Below are positions 53,612 through 62,322 of a stretch of 64,000 nucleotides of DNA, piece after piece (positions within the stretch are counted from its first letter, which is position 1; every line of letters starts with the position of its first letter). The stretch is from the NCBI RefSeq assembly GCF_024331145.1, contig NZ_JANDJO010000006.1:1-64000 (forward strand), written 5' to 3'. The stretch is from Shimia sp. CNT1-13L.2. GTDB lineage: Bacteria; Pseudomonadota; Alphaproteobacteria; Rhodobacterales; Rhodobacteraceae. Both the position numbers and the translations under genes were made by a program. The notes below the pieces were generated by a model, which did not search any database, was not told the origin of the DNA, and saw only the letters and a list, made by a program, of their open reading frames with translations.

Positions 53612-54453
53612 TGAGCGCAATTGACGATCTTCCACCATTGCGGCAAGTCATCGCCGATCACGGCCTCTCTGCACGCAAGTCCCTTGGGCAGAACTTTCTT
53701 CTCGACCTCAACCTGACAGCCAAGATCGCGCGGCAGGCGGGCGATCTGAGCGAATGTGACGTTCTTGAAATCGGTCCGGGCCCCGGCGGTTTGACACGCG
53801 GACTCTTGTCCGAAGGCGCACGCAAGGTGCTTGCCATCGAGAAGGACACCCGCTGCATTCCGGCACTGTCCGAAATCGCCGTGGCCTATCCCGGACGCCT
53901 TGAGGTCATCAACGGAGATGCGCTTGAAATCGACCCGCTCTCGCATCTCACCCCGCCGATCCGTATCGCTGCCAACCTTCCCTACAACGTCGGGACCGAG
54001 CTTCTCGTGCGCTGGCTGACACCCAAGGAATGGCCGCCCTTCTGGCAAAGCCTGACGCTGATGTTCCAACGCGAAGTCGCCGAGCGTATCGTCGCGCAGC
54101 CGGGATCAAAGGCATATGGTCGCCTGGCAATCCTCGCACAATGGCGGGCCGAGGCCAGGATCGTGCTGAGCCTTCCGCCCGGCGCCTTCACGCCGCCGCC
54201 AAAGGTCAACAGCGCCGTCGTGCATCTCAAATCCCTTGAAAAGCCCCGCTTCGAGGCCGAGGCAGCCACGCTGAGCCGCGTCGTTGCCGCAGCCTTCAAT
54301 CAGCGTCGCAAGATGCTGCGGGCGTCCCTCAAGGGCGTGGCACCAGATATCGAAGATCGCCTCCTGGCCGCGGGCATCAAGCCAACGGAACGTGCAGAGC
54401 AGGTATCTCTCGAAGAGTTCTGCGCCCTCGCCCGACAGGTGGACGCGATCTAA
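53611..54453 (+). CDS. rsmA: 16S rRNA (adenine(1518/1519)-N6) dimethyltransferase
   Basis: This 280-residue protein (KsgA) has [20 protein letters not shown] near 20, [16 protein letters not shown] near 51 and the N6-adenine motif [15 protein letters not shown] near 121. It modifies two adenosines near the 3' end of 16S rRNA. Last gene of the lpt operon, followed by a terminator. Confidence 0.96.
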   Translation: MSAIDDLPPLRQVIADHGLSARKSLGQNFLLDLNLTAKIARQAGDLSECDVLEIGPGPGGLTRGLLSEGARKVLAIEKDTRCIPALSEIAVAYPGRLEVINGDALEIDPLSHLTPPIRIAANLPYNVGTELLVRWLTPKEWPPFWQSLTLMFQREVAERIVAQPGSKAYGRLAILAQWRAEARIVLSLPPGAFTPPPKVNSAVVHLKSLEKPRFEAEAATLSRVVAAAFNQRRKMLRASLKGVAPDIEDRLLAAGIKPTERAEQVSLEEFCALARQVDAI

Positions 54454-54456
54454 AGA

Positions 54457-54482
54457 AAAGCCCGGGTCATTGCCCGGGCTTT
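54457..54482. terminator. Bidirectional terminator between rsmA and DUF4167
   Basis: AAAGCCCGGG-TCATTG-CCCGGGCTTT is a perfect 10-bp stem with A/T flanks, placed between convergent genes. Confidence 0.9.
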
Positions 54483-54486
54483 GTTC

Positions 54487-55077
54487 TTATTCTGCGGCTT
54501 CAGGCTTGTCGCCTTCGGCGGGCTTGGCGCTGCTCTCGGGCGCGTCCTCGGCCTTTTTCGGCTCGGGCTTTTTGCGCGGAGAGGAACGACGCGGCTTGCG
54601 TGTCGATTTTGGTTTTTCCTCGGCCTTGGCCTCGGGGGTTTCAACCAGACCGGTGTCGCCGCTTTCGTTCACGTCAATCACATCAGGTTGCGCCGCGCTG
54701 CCGGGATCGGCGGCGGGTGCCGACGCATTGGCCTCGCGCTCCTGACGGTCCATACGTTCCTGACGCTCGCGGTCACGCTCTGCTTGGCGTTCGCGGTTCT
54801 GACGCTCCTGCTCTTCGCGGCGGGCGTCCATTTCGCGCTGCGCCTCGGAAAGCATGCGCTGATAATGTTCTGCGTGCTGTTGGAAATTCTCGGTCGCAAC
54901 ACGATCGTTCGCCAACTGTGCGTCACGCGCCAGCTGGTTGTACTTGTCGATGATCTGCTGCGGCGTGCCACGCACCTTGCCCTCGGGACCGGAGCTGTCG
55001 AACACGCGGTTGACGACGTTCCCGGAAGGACGATTTCTATTATTCTTGTTCCGCGAACGGGATTTGGACGATCTCAT
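54487..55077 (-). CDS. DUF4167 domain protein
   Basis: This 196-residue protein starts MRSSKSRSRNKNNRNRPSG and has the DUF4167 core NRVFDSSGPEGKVRGTPQQI then DKYNQLARDAQLANDRVATE. A highly charged Arg/Glu coiled-coil and a Lys/Pro/Ala-rich tail follow (KPRRSSPRKKPEPKK). The basic ends suggest nucleic-acid binding. It is found next to prmC-prfA in alphaproteobacteria. GAAGAT upstream of 55077 marks the start. Function unknown. Confidence 0.87.
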   Translation of the reverse strand: MRSSKSRSRNKNNRNRPSGNVVNRVFDSSGPEGKVRGTPQQIIDKYNQLARDAQLANDRVATENFQQHAEHYQRMLSEAQREMDARREEQERQNRERQAERDRERQERMDRQEREANASAPAADPGSAAQPDVIDVNESGDTGLVETPEAKAEEKPKSTRKPRRSSPRKKPEPKKAEDAPESSAKPAEGDKPEAAE

Positions 55078-55294
55078 ATCTTCAGTAATCCAGCCTTGAA
55101 CCGTTGTCGGTCGATGAACCCGTTTCGCGCCTCTTGCGCTCAAAAGAACCCGGGTTCCGACATTTGGGCTTGATGTCCTTCGTGACAGAATTCGCGTTCG
55201 GTCTCTGCAAGGACACCTCCTGAGTAATCCGGTCACGCTTCGTATACAAGGGGTTCTATGAAAAAACCTTGAAAAACCGTGTCTATTGGGCACT

Positions 55295-56128
55295 TCACAC
55301 GGGGCTTCGTGCACTCACGACACGATCGCGCCCATCAAGATCGGGCAAAACCGCACAATCACAAAGGCCAGCCGCTTCGAAAATGGCTTTCACATCCGGA
55401 CCTTGCTTCCAGCCAATCTCTACCAGAAGGCGTCCTCCGGGTTCCAGAAACGCGGCCACATCCCGCGCGATAGTCCGATAGGGATCGAGGCCATCGCCAC
55501 CCGGTGTCAAAGCAAGGTGAGGGTCGTGTTCACGCACTTCTCTGGAAAGCTCTTCCATCTCGTCGTCCGTGATATAGGGCGGATTGGAAACGATCAGATC
55601 GAAACGCCCCTCAACAGCCGAGAACCAGTCGGAAACGCCAAAGCCCAATCTCTCGTCTATCTGATGGACCCTCGCATTTTCCTGTGCGACCTGAAGCGCG
55701 GCTTGGGAAACATCTACGGCAAGGCCCTGCGCCATTGGGCGCTCTGCAAGAAGGGTGATTGGTATACACCCTGTCCCCGTACCTAGATCCAATAGCCGTT
55801 CAAAACGATGCTCAAGCGCCGCCACGATCAGGGTTTCCGTCTCGGGACGCGGGTCAAGAACATCCGGCGTCACCTTGAACTCACGCCCCCAGAATTGCCG
55901 TTTTCCTACAATTTTGGAAACCGGCTCACGTGCGATACGACGCGCACAAAATCCTTTGAAAACAGACGCCTGCTCCGCGCTCACATCCATTTGCGCTTCC
56001 AAGGTGACCCGATCTGCCGGTATCCCGACTGCATGCGCAACCAGGACCCGCGCATCCCTTTGCGCCCCCTCAATCCCCGCCTCGCGCAGTTGGCGGGTGG
56101 CTTGGGTTAGGAGGGTTTGGAGGATCAT
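55295..56128 (-). CDS. prmC: Peptide chain release factor N5-glutamine methyltransferase
   Basis: This 277-residue protein has [16 protein letters not shown] near 90, the SAM motif [16 protein letters not shown] near 111 and the catalytic [12 protein letters not shown] near 179. It methylates the GGQ glutamine of release factors. Its ATG overlaps the prfA stop, so it is coupled to its substrate's gene. Confidence 0.95.
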   Translation of the reverse strand: MILQTLLTQATRQLREAGIEGAQRDARVLVAHAVGIPADRVTLEAQMDVSAEQASVFKGFCARRIAREPVSKIVGKRQFWGREFKVTPDVLDPRPETETLIVAALEHRFERLLDLGTGTGCIPITLLAERPMAQGLAVDVSQAALQVAQENARVHQIDERLGFGVSDWFSAVEGRFDLIVSNPPYITDDEMEELSREVREHDPHLALTPGGDGLDPYRTIARDVAAFLEPGGRLLVEIGWKQGPDVKAIFEAAGLCDCAVLPDLDGRDRVVSARSPV

Positions 56129-57180
56129 GCGTTCATTTCGGCGAGGAGACGGGCCTGATCGTCAGCTGTGAGGGCGTCCACGATTTCGTCCAGATCACCG
56201 TTCATGATTTGATCAAGTTTGTAGAGCGTGAGGTTGATCCGGTGGTCCGTCATGCGCCCCTGCGGGAAATTGTAGGTGCGGATACGTTCAGAGCGGTCCC
56301 CAGAGCCGACCTGGGATTTCCGGTCTGCCGAACGTTCGGAATCGATGCGCTGGCGCTCCATGTCATAGAGCCGCGTCTTCAGCACCTGCATCGCGATCTC
56401 CCGGTTGCGGTGCTGGGATTTCTCGGAGCTCGTGACCACGATCCCCGACGGAATATGGGTGATGCGCACAGCCGAGTCGGTGGTGTTGACGTGCTGCCCC
56501 CCGGCCCCGGACGATCGCATCGTATCAATGCGCAGATCGTTGGCATCGATCTGGATGTCCACATCTTCGGCCTCGGGCAGAACTGCCACGGTCGCGGCCG
56601 AGGTGTGAACGCGGCCACCGGATTCGGTTTCCGGCACACGTTGCACCCTGTGTACGCCGGATTCGTATTTCAAACGGGCAAAGACATCCTCGCCCTTGAT
56701 ATGGGCGACCACTTCCTTGATGCCGCCCAGTTCGGTCTGCTGTTCCTCGATGATCTCGATCCGCCACCCCTTGGAGTCGGCGAACCGTTGGTACATGCGC
56801 AACAGGTCACCGGCAAAAAGCGCAGCCTCATCCCCGCCGGTGCCGGGACGGATCTCGATCATCGCTGGGCGGGAATCCGCTTCGTCCCTGGGCAAAAGCG
56901 CAAGTTGCAGCGCGTGTTCAGCCTCGGGAAGTTGCGCCTTCAAACCTGGCAGTTCTTCTTCCGCCAGCTCTTTCATGTCCGGATCATCCAGCATCAGTTC
57001 GGCCTCTTCGAGGTCGCCAAGTAACTGGCGATAGGCCTGAATTTGCTCAACAACCGGACGCAGGTCGGAATATTCCTTGGCCAGCGCGGCGATATCCTCG
57101 CCCGCTGCCCCTTCTGCCATCTTGGCTTCGAGAAACTCGAAACGCTGGGTGATCTGTTCTAGACGCTCTATAGGAACCAT
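56125..57180 (-). CDS. prfA: Peptide chain release factor 1
   Basis: This 351-residue protein has the GGQ loop [17 protein letters not shown] near 228 and a RF1-type anticodon-like loop after [18 protein letters not shown] near 108, with the codon-recognition element in [11 protein letters not shown]. It ends translation at UAA/UAG. Confidence 0.97.
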   Translation of the reverse strand: MVPIERLEQITQRFEFLEAKMAEGAAGEDIAALAKEYSDLRPVVEQIQAYRQLLGDLEEAELMLDDPDMKELAEEELPGLKAQLPEAEHALQLALLPRDEADSRPAMIEIRPGTGGDEAALFAGDLLRMYQRFADSKGWRIEIIEEQQTELGGIKEVVAHIKGEDVFARLKYESGVHRVQRVPETESGGRVHTSAATVAVLPEAEDVDIQIDANDLRIDTMRSSGAGGQHVNTTDSAVRITHIPSGIVVTSSEKSQHRNREIAMQVLKTRLYDMERQRIDSERSADRKSQVGSGDRSERIRTYNFPQGRMTDHRINLTLYKLDQIMNGDLDEIVDALTADDQARLLAEMNA

Positions 57181-57241
57181 GAGGCTAAGTGGGACAAACC
57201 GGAGACTTGGTCAAGAGCCGTGGTTGGGATATACTATTTCT

Positions 57242-57559
57242 ATGCGATATCTTGTTCTTCTGGCCATGCTCGTTCCGGGCGCCGCGCTTGCCGATTACAA
57301 CCTCAATGGCAAGACGATCGACTGTTATTGCACCGACACCGCTGGCAATCGCGTGGAACTTGGCGAGATGATCTGCCTACATGTCGACGGGCGCATGTTC
57401 ATGGCGCAATGCCAGATGTCGCTGAACGTCCCGATGTGGCGCGAGATTTCACCTGCCTGCCTGTCGTCTGACGCGGCACCGTCAATTGGTGGACAAAGCC
57501 GCAATCCAGCCATCGACGCGCTGCGCATTGACACCAAAATCACGCCGCCCAAAACGTGA
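57242..57559 (+). CDS. Hypothetical exported cysteine-containing protein
   Basis: This 105-residue protein starts RYLVLLAMLVPGAALA, a signal peptide. The mature protein begins DYNLNGKTIDCYCTDTAGN and contains five cysteines (CYC, C, C, C). No known family. Its 3' end overlaps the convergent DUF1499 gene by 78 bp. It is divergent from prfA by 61 bp. Confidence 0.7.
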   Translation: MRYLVLLAMLVPGAALADYNLNGKTIDCYCTDTAGNRVELGEMICLHVDGRMFMAQCQMSLNVPMWREISPACLSSDAAPSIGGQSRNPAIDALRIDTKITPPKT

Positions 57560-57889
57560 GCGACCGTGGATCAACAGGGTGTCGCCGTCCTGCTTGATCG
57601 TCGTGAAATCCGGATATCCCATCAGTTTCGTGCGCGAAACATAGGTCACCATGCCGCTTGCAACATCGCCCGCAAGAACTTGTGTTGAAACATCTTTTCC
57701 AATCACTTCATGCAGTTTCTCAAGACCGTTGGGAGCGTTTTCAATCCGCCGTAACACCCCGTTCGAATAGGCTTTATCGCGATCCACCTCGGGCGCGACA
57801 TGCCATTTTTCGGGCGAGTTGGGTGACAAGCGAATATAGGCAATCAACGCGACACACAGGACAATCAACACCGCAAGGAACTTCATCAC
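57482..57889 (-). CDS. DUF1499 family protein
   Basis: This 135-residue protein has an N-terminal hydrophobic helix (MKFLAVLIVLCVALIAYI) and a DUF1499-like domain containing VTYVSRTKLMGYPDFTTIKQDGDTL (in part) and IHGRSRFGRRDFGVN. The start may be 57889 or 57886; GGAG lies just ahead. Its last 78 bp overlap the opposite-strand gene. Function unknown. Confidence 0.82.
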   Translation of the reverse strand: MMKFLAVLIVLCVALIAYIRLSPNSPEKWHVAPEVDRDKAYSNGVLRRIENAPNGLEKLHEVIGKDVSTQVLAGDVASGMVTYVSRTKLMGYPDFTTIKQDGDTLLIHGRSRFGRRDFGVNAQRVDGWIAALSTN

Positions 57890-57982
57890 ACACTCCGCAA
57901 TTCGACAGGAACCGGGCTTTACCGGCCCGTCCCGAAAGATTGCATTGAAGGTTTGCCGTGTAAACGCTTGCGTGGCGTCACG

Positions 57983-58951
57983 TCAGGTTTTTGTACGGCG
58001 GCTGGAGGCCCAGATGCACAGAAGTTCAGTGGCGACATGTGCGCCCGCGATTGCCGTGGCCCCCGTCGTATCAAACGGCGGAGAAACTTCGACCACATCG
58101 CCGCCCACCATGTTGATGCCTTCCAGATCACGTAGCATGATCGACGCCTGCGCCGAGGTCAGTCCCCCCCAGACCGGCGTGCCCGTGCCCGGTGCGAATG
58201 CCGGGTCAAGCGCGTCAATGTCAAAGGTGAGGTATGTAGGGTTATCCCCAAGTATTTCCTTGATTTTCTTAGCCGTAGCACCCGGCCCGGCCTCATGCAC
58301 TTCGCGCGCGTCGATGATGTTCACACCCAGCGTGTCTTCGTTGGTCGTGCGGATGCCCACCTGCACCGACCGCTTGGGATCGACAAGTCCAAGCTTGACC
58401 GCCTTGTAGAACATGGTGCCGTGGTCGATCCGGTCCATATCGTCATCGGGCCACGTATCGGTGTGGGCGTCGAACTGCAAAAGCGAAAGCGGGCCGAATT
58501 TTTCGGCATAGGCGCGCAGGATCGGGAAGGTGATATAGTGGTCCCCGCCCAAAACGATGCTGGCCGCCCCCGCATCAAGGATCGTGCGGATGTGTTCGGT
58601 CAGTGCGGCAGGAAACGCGGGGACGTTGGCATAGTCGAACGCCAGGTCGCCATAGTCCACCACCGAAAACTCTTCTAACACATTGAATCCCCAGCCATAA
58701 GGCGCGTCGGGGCTTTGCAGGGCCGAGGCCTCGCGGATTGAGCGTGGCCCAAGGCGCGTGCCGGGACGGTTGGTCACCGCCTGATCAAAGGGAACCCCTG
58801 TCACGGCGACATCAACACCCGTCAGATCCTTGCTATAGCGGCGGCGCAGGAAGGACGTCGCACCGCCAAAGGTGTTTTCAAAGCTCGGTCCGAGGTTGTT
58901 GTCGCGGGTAAAGGCTTCGTCCACGACCTTTTTTGCATCTTCCAGTGCCAT
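57983..58951 (-). CDS. speB: Agmatinase-like ureohydrolase
   Basis: This 322-residue protein has the Mn-binding motifs LGGDHYITFP near 134, LLQFDAHTDTW near 157 and TFDIDALDPAFAPGTGTPVWGGL near 240. The last is typical of agmatinases and relatives acting on guanidino acids. It releases urea from a guanidino compound. The upstream neighbour in the same direction is an M20 amidohydrolase. A palindrome TGATCAA-N5-TTGATCA lies directly upstream of the start at 58951. Guanidinobutyrase is an alternative. Confidence 0.87.
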   Translation of the reverse strand: MALEDAKKVVDEAFTRDNNLGPSFENTFGGATSFLRRRYSKDLTGVDVAVTGVPFDQAVTNRPGTRLGPRSIREASALQSPDAPYGWGFNVLEEFSVVDYGDLAFDYANVPAFPAALTEHIRTILDAGAASIVLGGDHYITFPILRAYAEKFGPLSLLQFDAHTDTWPDDDMDRIDHGTMFYKAVKLGLVDPKRSVQVGIRTTNEDTLGVNIIDAREVHEAGPGATAKKIKEILGDNPTYLTFDIDALDPAFAPGTGTPVWGGLTSAQASIMLRDLEGINMVGGDVVEVSPPFDTTGATAIAGAHVATELLCIWASSRRTKT

Positions 58952-58962
58952 GCGGATTTCCG

Positions 58963-58981
58963 TGATCAAGAAATTTGATCA
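58963..58981 (-). promoter_or_regulatory. Palindrome in front of the agmatinase-like gene
   Basis: TGATCAA-GAAAT-TTGATCA is a perfect 7+7 inverted repeat 11 bp upstream of the start codon, followed by a half-site ATTGATAA. It is well placed for an operator near the transcription start. Confidence 0.55.
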
Positions 58982-59065
58982 AAAAATTGATAATCCGGCC
59001 TTGCAAGTCAAGCAGGAAATCCGCCGCGACGCAGAATGACGGTCAAAAACCGCTGTCTGCATCAC

Positions 59066-59095
59066 GTCGGTATTACGTCGGTATCGCGACGGTGC
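59066..59095 (-). repeat. 11-bp repeats matching the array near the tmRNA gene
   Basis: GTCGGTAT occurs at 59066 and 59077, and a weaker GACGGTGC at 59088, again exactly 11 bp apart. On the minus strand this reads ATACCGAC. The array lies about 115 bp upstream of the agmatinase-like start, in the gap after the M20 gene. Confidence 0.6.
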
Positions 59096-59115
59096 TGCCG
59101 TGCAGCGTAAAATTC

Positions 59116-60276
59116 CTACAGTGGCTGGGCCTTTTCCACGACACGCGCAAAGAACGACGCGCCGATCGGAGAGATGTCGTCGTTGAAGTCGTAGTTCGGA
59201 TTGTGCAGCGCGGCCCCCGGCCCCTGGCCAATGAACAGATAGGCCCCCGGGCGTTCCTGGAGCATGTAGGAAAAATCCTCGGCGCCCATCTCTTTTCCGG
59301 TATCATCCTGCACCGCATCGGATCCGGAAATCTCGCGTGCGACCTCGGCGGCGAAGGCAACCTTGTCGGCGTCGTTCACGGTGGCGGGATAACCGCGCTC
59401 ATAGCGCAGGGTGGCCTCGACATCATAGGCGGCCGCCTGCCCTGCTACGATGGCCTCCATGCGAGATATGATCATATCCTGCACTTCGGGCTCGAACGTG
59501 CGGACGGTTCCATTGAGATAGGCCGTATCGGGAATCACGTTGTCGGTGCTGCCGGTATGGATCTGGGTGACCGAGACCACCGCCTCTTGCCGGGCGTCGT
59601 GATTGCGGCTGATGATGGTCTGGATGGCCTGGGCGATGGCGACCGAGGCCATGACCGGATCAGCCGTTTCATGCGGATAGGCGCCGTGACCGCCACGCCC
59701 CTTGATGTCGATGTGGAACTCGTCAACCGCTGCCATGATCGGGCCGGGCGTGGTGTAGAAATTGCCCACGGCGATCTCGGGGACGTTGTGCAGGGCATAG
59801 ACCTGATCGATGTCGAAACGATCCATGATCCCCTCTTCCACCATCACGCCGGCCCCGCCGCCGCCTTCTTCGGCGGGCTGGAAGATCAGCGCGACACGGC
59901 CGGAAAAGTTGCGCGTCTCGGCAAGGTATTTCGCCGCCCCAAGCAACATGGTGGTGTGGCCGTCGTGACCGCAGGCGTGCATTTTGCCGTCAACCGTCGA
60001 GGCATAGTCGAGCCCGGTGGTCTCGGGCATCGGCAGCGCGTCCATGTCAGCGCGCAGCCCGATGGTGCCGCCCTCGCCCTTGCCGTTGATGATGGCGACA
60101 AGGCCGGTGGTCGCGATTCCCTCGTGCAACTCATCGACGCCGAACTCACGCAGACGCGCGGCAACAAAGGCGGCGGTCTCGTGACAGTCGAATTCCAGTT
60201 CGGGGTGCATATGCAGGTGGCGACGCCAGGTTTTCATCTCTTCGGCGTTGGCGGCAATGCTGTTGAGGACGGGCAT
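59116..60276 (-). CDS. M20-family amidohydrolase (hippurate hydrolase/aminoacylase-like)
   Basis: This 386-residue protein has RRHLHMHPELEFDCHETA near 17, GLRADMDALPM near 72, the metal motif HACGHDGHTTMLLGAAKYLA near 99, FQPAEEGGGGAGVMVEEG near 131 and KGRGGHGAYPH near 180. It belongs to the dimetal amidohydrolases that cleave N-acyl amino acids. The start MPVLNSIAANAEEM at 60276 fits the family. It lies upstream of the ureohydrolase gene on the same strand. Confidence 0.92.
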   Translation of the reverse strand: MPVLNSIAANAEEMKTWRRHLHMHPELEFDCHETAAFVAARLREFGVDELHEGIATTGLVAIINGKGEGGTIGLRADMDALPMPETTGLDYASTVDGKMHACGHDGHTTMLLGAAKYLAETRNFSGRVALIFQPAEEGGGGAGVMVEEGIMDRFDIDQVYALHNVPEIAVGNFYTTPGPIMAAVDEFHIDIKGRGGHGAYPHETADPVMASVAIAQAIQTIISRNHDARQEAVVSVTQIHTGSTDNVIPDTAYLNGTVRTFEPEVQDMIISRMEAIVAGQAAAYDVEATLRYERGYPATVNDADKVAFAAEVAREISGSDAVQDDTGKEMGAEDFSYMLQERPGAYLFIGQGPGAALHNPNYDFNDDISPIGASFFARVVEKAQPL

Positions 60277-60340
60277 GGGGTGGACTCCGGGTTCGCGTTT
60301 ATCTGATATGCATGTGAACACCGCCAAGGAGAGATGTGCA

Positions 60341-61168
60341 ATGGCCGACGACCTGATCCACGATCCCAAGGGGGGCATGCCGCGCCTGCTGGAAATCATG
60401 CGCCGCCTGCGCGATCCCGAAACCGGATGCCCGTGGGACATCGAACAGGATTTCTCGACCATCGCGCCCTATACCATCGAGGAAGCCTATGAGGTGGCCG
60501 ATGCGATCGAACGCGAGGCCTGGGACGAGTTGAAAGGCGAATTGGGCGATCTGCTGTTTCAATCGGTGTTCCACGCGCAGATGGCGACCGAACGGGGCCT
60601 GTTCACCTTTGACGAAGTGGCCGACACCATGTCGGACAAGATGGTCGCGCGGCATCCGCATGTGTTTGGCGATGAAAGCAACCAGAAATCCGCCGACCAG
60701 CAGACCCGCGACTGGGAAACCATCAAGGCGGCCGAACGCGCCAGCAAGAAACAGCAGGGCACGCTGGATGGCGTCGCGGTTGGCCTGCCTGCCCTGCTGC
60801 GCGCGGTGAAGCTTCAGAAACGGGCCGCTCGGGTGGGATTCGACTGGCCCGACATTCGCCACGTGGTCGACAAGATCGTCGAGGAAGCCGGCGAGCTGGC
60901 CGAAGCGCGCGACACCATGAGCCAGACCGAGATCGAAGAAGAGTTCGGTGACATGCTGTTCGTCATGGCCAACCTTGCCCGCCATCTTGATCTTGATCCC
61001 GAGGCCGCGCTGCGGGCAACCAACCAGAAGTTCATTCGCCGGTTTGAGGCGGTCGAGGCAAAACTGTCCAAGCGCGGCAAGCGTCCCGAAGAGTCGACCC
61101 TTGAAGAAATGGATGGCCTTTGGGACGCGGTCAAAATCGAGGAAAAGGCCAAGGCTTCGGATACCTGA
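60341..61168 (+). CDS. mazG: Nucleoside triphosphate pyrophosphohydrolase MazG
   Basis: This 275-residue protein has the tandem MazG domains: LRDPETGCPWDIEQDF and TIEEAYEVADAI near 20-50 with EELGDLLF-like LKGELGDLLFQSVFHAQ, then a second EEAGELAEARDTM and EEFGDMLFVMANLARHL near 190-225. It hydrolyses NTPs to NMPs. GGAGAG precedes the start. Its stop lies inside the RirA-like box of the next gene. Confidence 0.95.
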   Translation: MADDLIHDPKGGMPRLLEIMRRLRDPETGCPWDIEQDFSTIAPYTIEEAYEVADAIEREAWDELKGELGDLLFQSVFHAQMATERGLFTFDEVADTMSDKMVARHPHVFGDESNQKSADQQTRDWETIKAAERASKKQQGTLDGVAVGLPALLRAVKLQKRAARVGFDWPDIRHVVDKIVEEAGELAEARDTMSQTEIEEEFGDMLFVMANLARHLDLDPEAALRATNQKFIRRFEAVEAKLSKRGKRPEESTLEEMDGLWDAVKIEEKAKASDT

Positions 61169-61213
61169 ATATTTTATTCAGGTATTGACCCTATAAAAAC
61201 ACTCAGGTAATTG
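61161..61213 (+). promoter_or_regulatory. RirA-like iron box and promoter
   Basis: A perfect 25-bp inverted repeat (61161-61185; arms ATACCTGAATA and TATTCAGGTAT, spacer TTT) contains TGA-N9-TCA at 61166-61180, the iron-rhodo-box pattern recognised by RirA in alphaproteobacteria. It overlaps a -35 box TTGACC (61185-61190), 17 bp before TAATTG (61208-61213). Repression under iron sufficiency is expected. Confidence 0.75.
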
Positions 61214-61245
61214 CTTCGCCAATCGAAACAGCAATCACCTGAGTG
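61200..61245 (+). promoter_or_regulatory. Leader hairpin reaching the ribosome-binding site
   Basis: 61200-61215 pairs with 61230-61245 (16 bp, one mismatch, 14-nt loop). The 3' arm overlaps the start of the GAGTGAG ribosome-binding site of the next gene. The arm sequence CTCAGGTAATTG also resembles the RirA-box half TTCAGGTATTG, so it may be a further operator instead of, or as well as, an RNA element. Confidence 0.6.
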
Positions 61246-61251
61246 AGTCCC

Positions 61252-62265
61252 ATGTTTGCACGTCTCAAATCTGCCTTCCTTGCCGCGTCCGCAATCACCG
61301 TTGCCGCGCCTGTCGTTGCCGAAGAAGTCAACGTCTACTCGTACCGTCAGCCCGAGCTGATCAAGCCGCTGACCGATGCCTTCACCGCCGAGACCGGCAT
61401 CAAGGTGAATGTCGCCTACCTCAAGAAGGGTATGGTTGAGCGGATGCAGGCCGAGGGCAAGCGCTCGCCGGCAGACCTCGTTCTGACCGTTGACATCTCG
61501 CGCCTGGCTGCCGTCGTGAACGCGGGCCTGACCCAAGCCGTCGAAAGCGACACGCTCAACGCCAACGTGCCCGCCCAATACCGCGACCCCGACAACCAGT
61601 GGTACGGCCTGACCACCCGCGCCCGCATCGTCTATGCCTCGAAAGAGCGCGTTGCCGAGGGTGAAGTCACCACCTACGAAGATCTGGCGGACCCGAAATG
61701 GAAAGGCCGTATCTGCACCCGCTCGGGCACCCATGCCTACAACGTTGCGCTGACCTCGGCAGTTGTGCATCACCACGGCGAAGAAGGTGCCGCGAAGTGG
61801 CTGGAAGGCATCAAGGCCAACCTCGCCCGCAAACCGCAGGGCAACGACCGCGCGCAGGTCAAGGCGATCTGGGCCGGTGAATGCGACATCGCGATCGGCA
61901 ACACCTATTACATGGGCAAGATGCTGGCCGATGAAGAACAAAAGGCCTGGGCCGACAGCGTGAACGTGCTGTTCCCGACCTTTGAAAACGCGGGCACCCA
62001 CGTGAACATCTCGGGCGTTGCGATGGCGAAAAACGCGCCGAACCCGGAAGCGGCGCTGAAGATGATGGAATTCCTGACCTCGCCGCAAGCGCAGGAAATC
62101 TATGCCAAGGCCAACTATGAATACCCGATCGCACCGGGCACCTCGCCCGACCCGCTGGTCAAGGGCTGGGGTGAGTTCACCGCGGACGACGTGAACCTGA
62201 TGACCCTGGCTGGCAACCGCCCCGCCGCTCTGAAAATCACCGAAACGGTTGATTTCGACGGCTGA
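61252..62265 (+). CDS. Iron(III) ABC transporter substrate-binding protein
   Basis: This 337-residue periplasmic protein has a signal peptide ending PVVAEEVNVYSYRQ. The FbpA/FutA fold is shown by VYSYRQPELIKPLTDAF, GLTTRARIVYASKERV near 117 and the twin tyrosines of the iron site in GNTYYMGKMLADEE near 217. It delivers ferric iron to an inner-membrane importer not encoded in the window. A RirA-like box lies upstream. ATG at 61252 is preferred to GTG at 61243. Confidence 0.92.
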   Translation: MFARLKSAFLAASAITVAAPVVAEEVNVYSYRQPELIKPLTDAFTAETGIKVNVAYLKKGMVERMQAEGKRSPADLVLTVDISRLAAVVNAGLTQAVESDTLNANVPAQYRDPDNQWYGLTTRARIVYASKERVAEGEVTTYEDLADPKWKGRICTRSGTHAYNVALTSAVVHHHGEEGAAKWLEGIKANLARKPQGNDRAQVKAIWAGECDIAIGNTYYMGKMLADEEQKAWADSVNVLFPTFENAGTHVNISGVAMAKNAPNPEAALKMMEFLTSPQAQEIYAKANYEYPIAPGTSPDPLVKGWGEFTADDVNLMTLAGNRPAALKITETVDFDG

Positions 62266-62289
62266 TCCGCCAGTTGATATTGCGTCTGG

Positions 62290-62322
62290 AAGGCGTCCCG
62301 CATGGGGCGCCTTTCTTTATTT
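62290..62322 (+). terminator. Terminator after the iron-binding protein gene
   Basis: AAGGCGTCCC-GCAT-GGGGCGCCTT is a 10-bp stem (one G-T) followed by TCTTTATTT. It runs into the end of the convergent LysR gene. Confidence 0.88.

Noticed and set aside
58963-58981. FNR/FnrL box upstream of the agmatinase-like gene
   Set aside because: The half-sites are TGATCAA and TTGATCA with a 5-bp spacer, which does not give the TTGAT-N4-ATCAA geometry.
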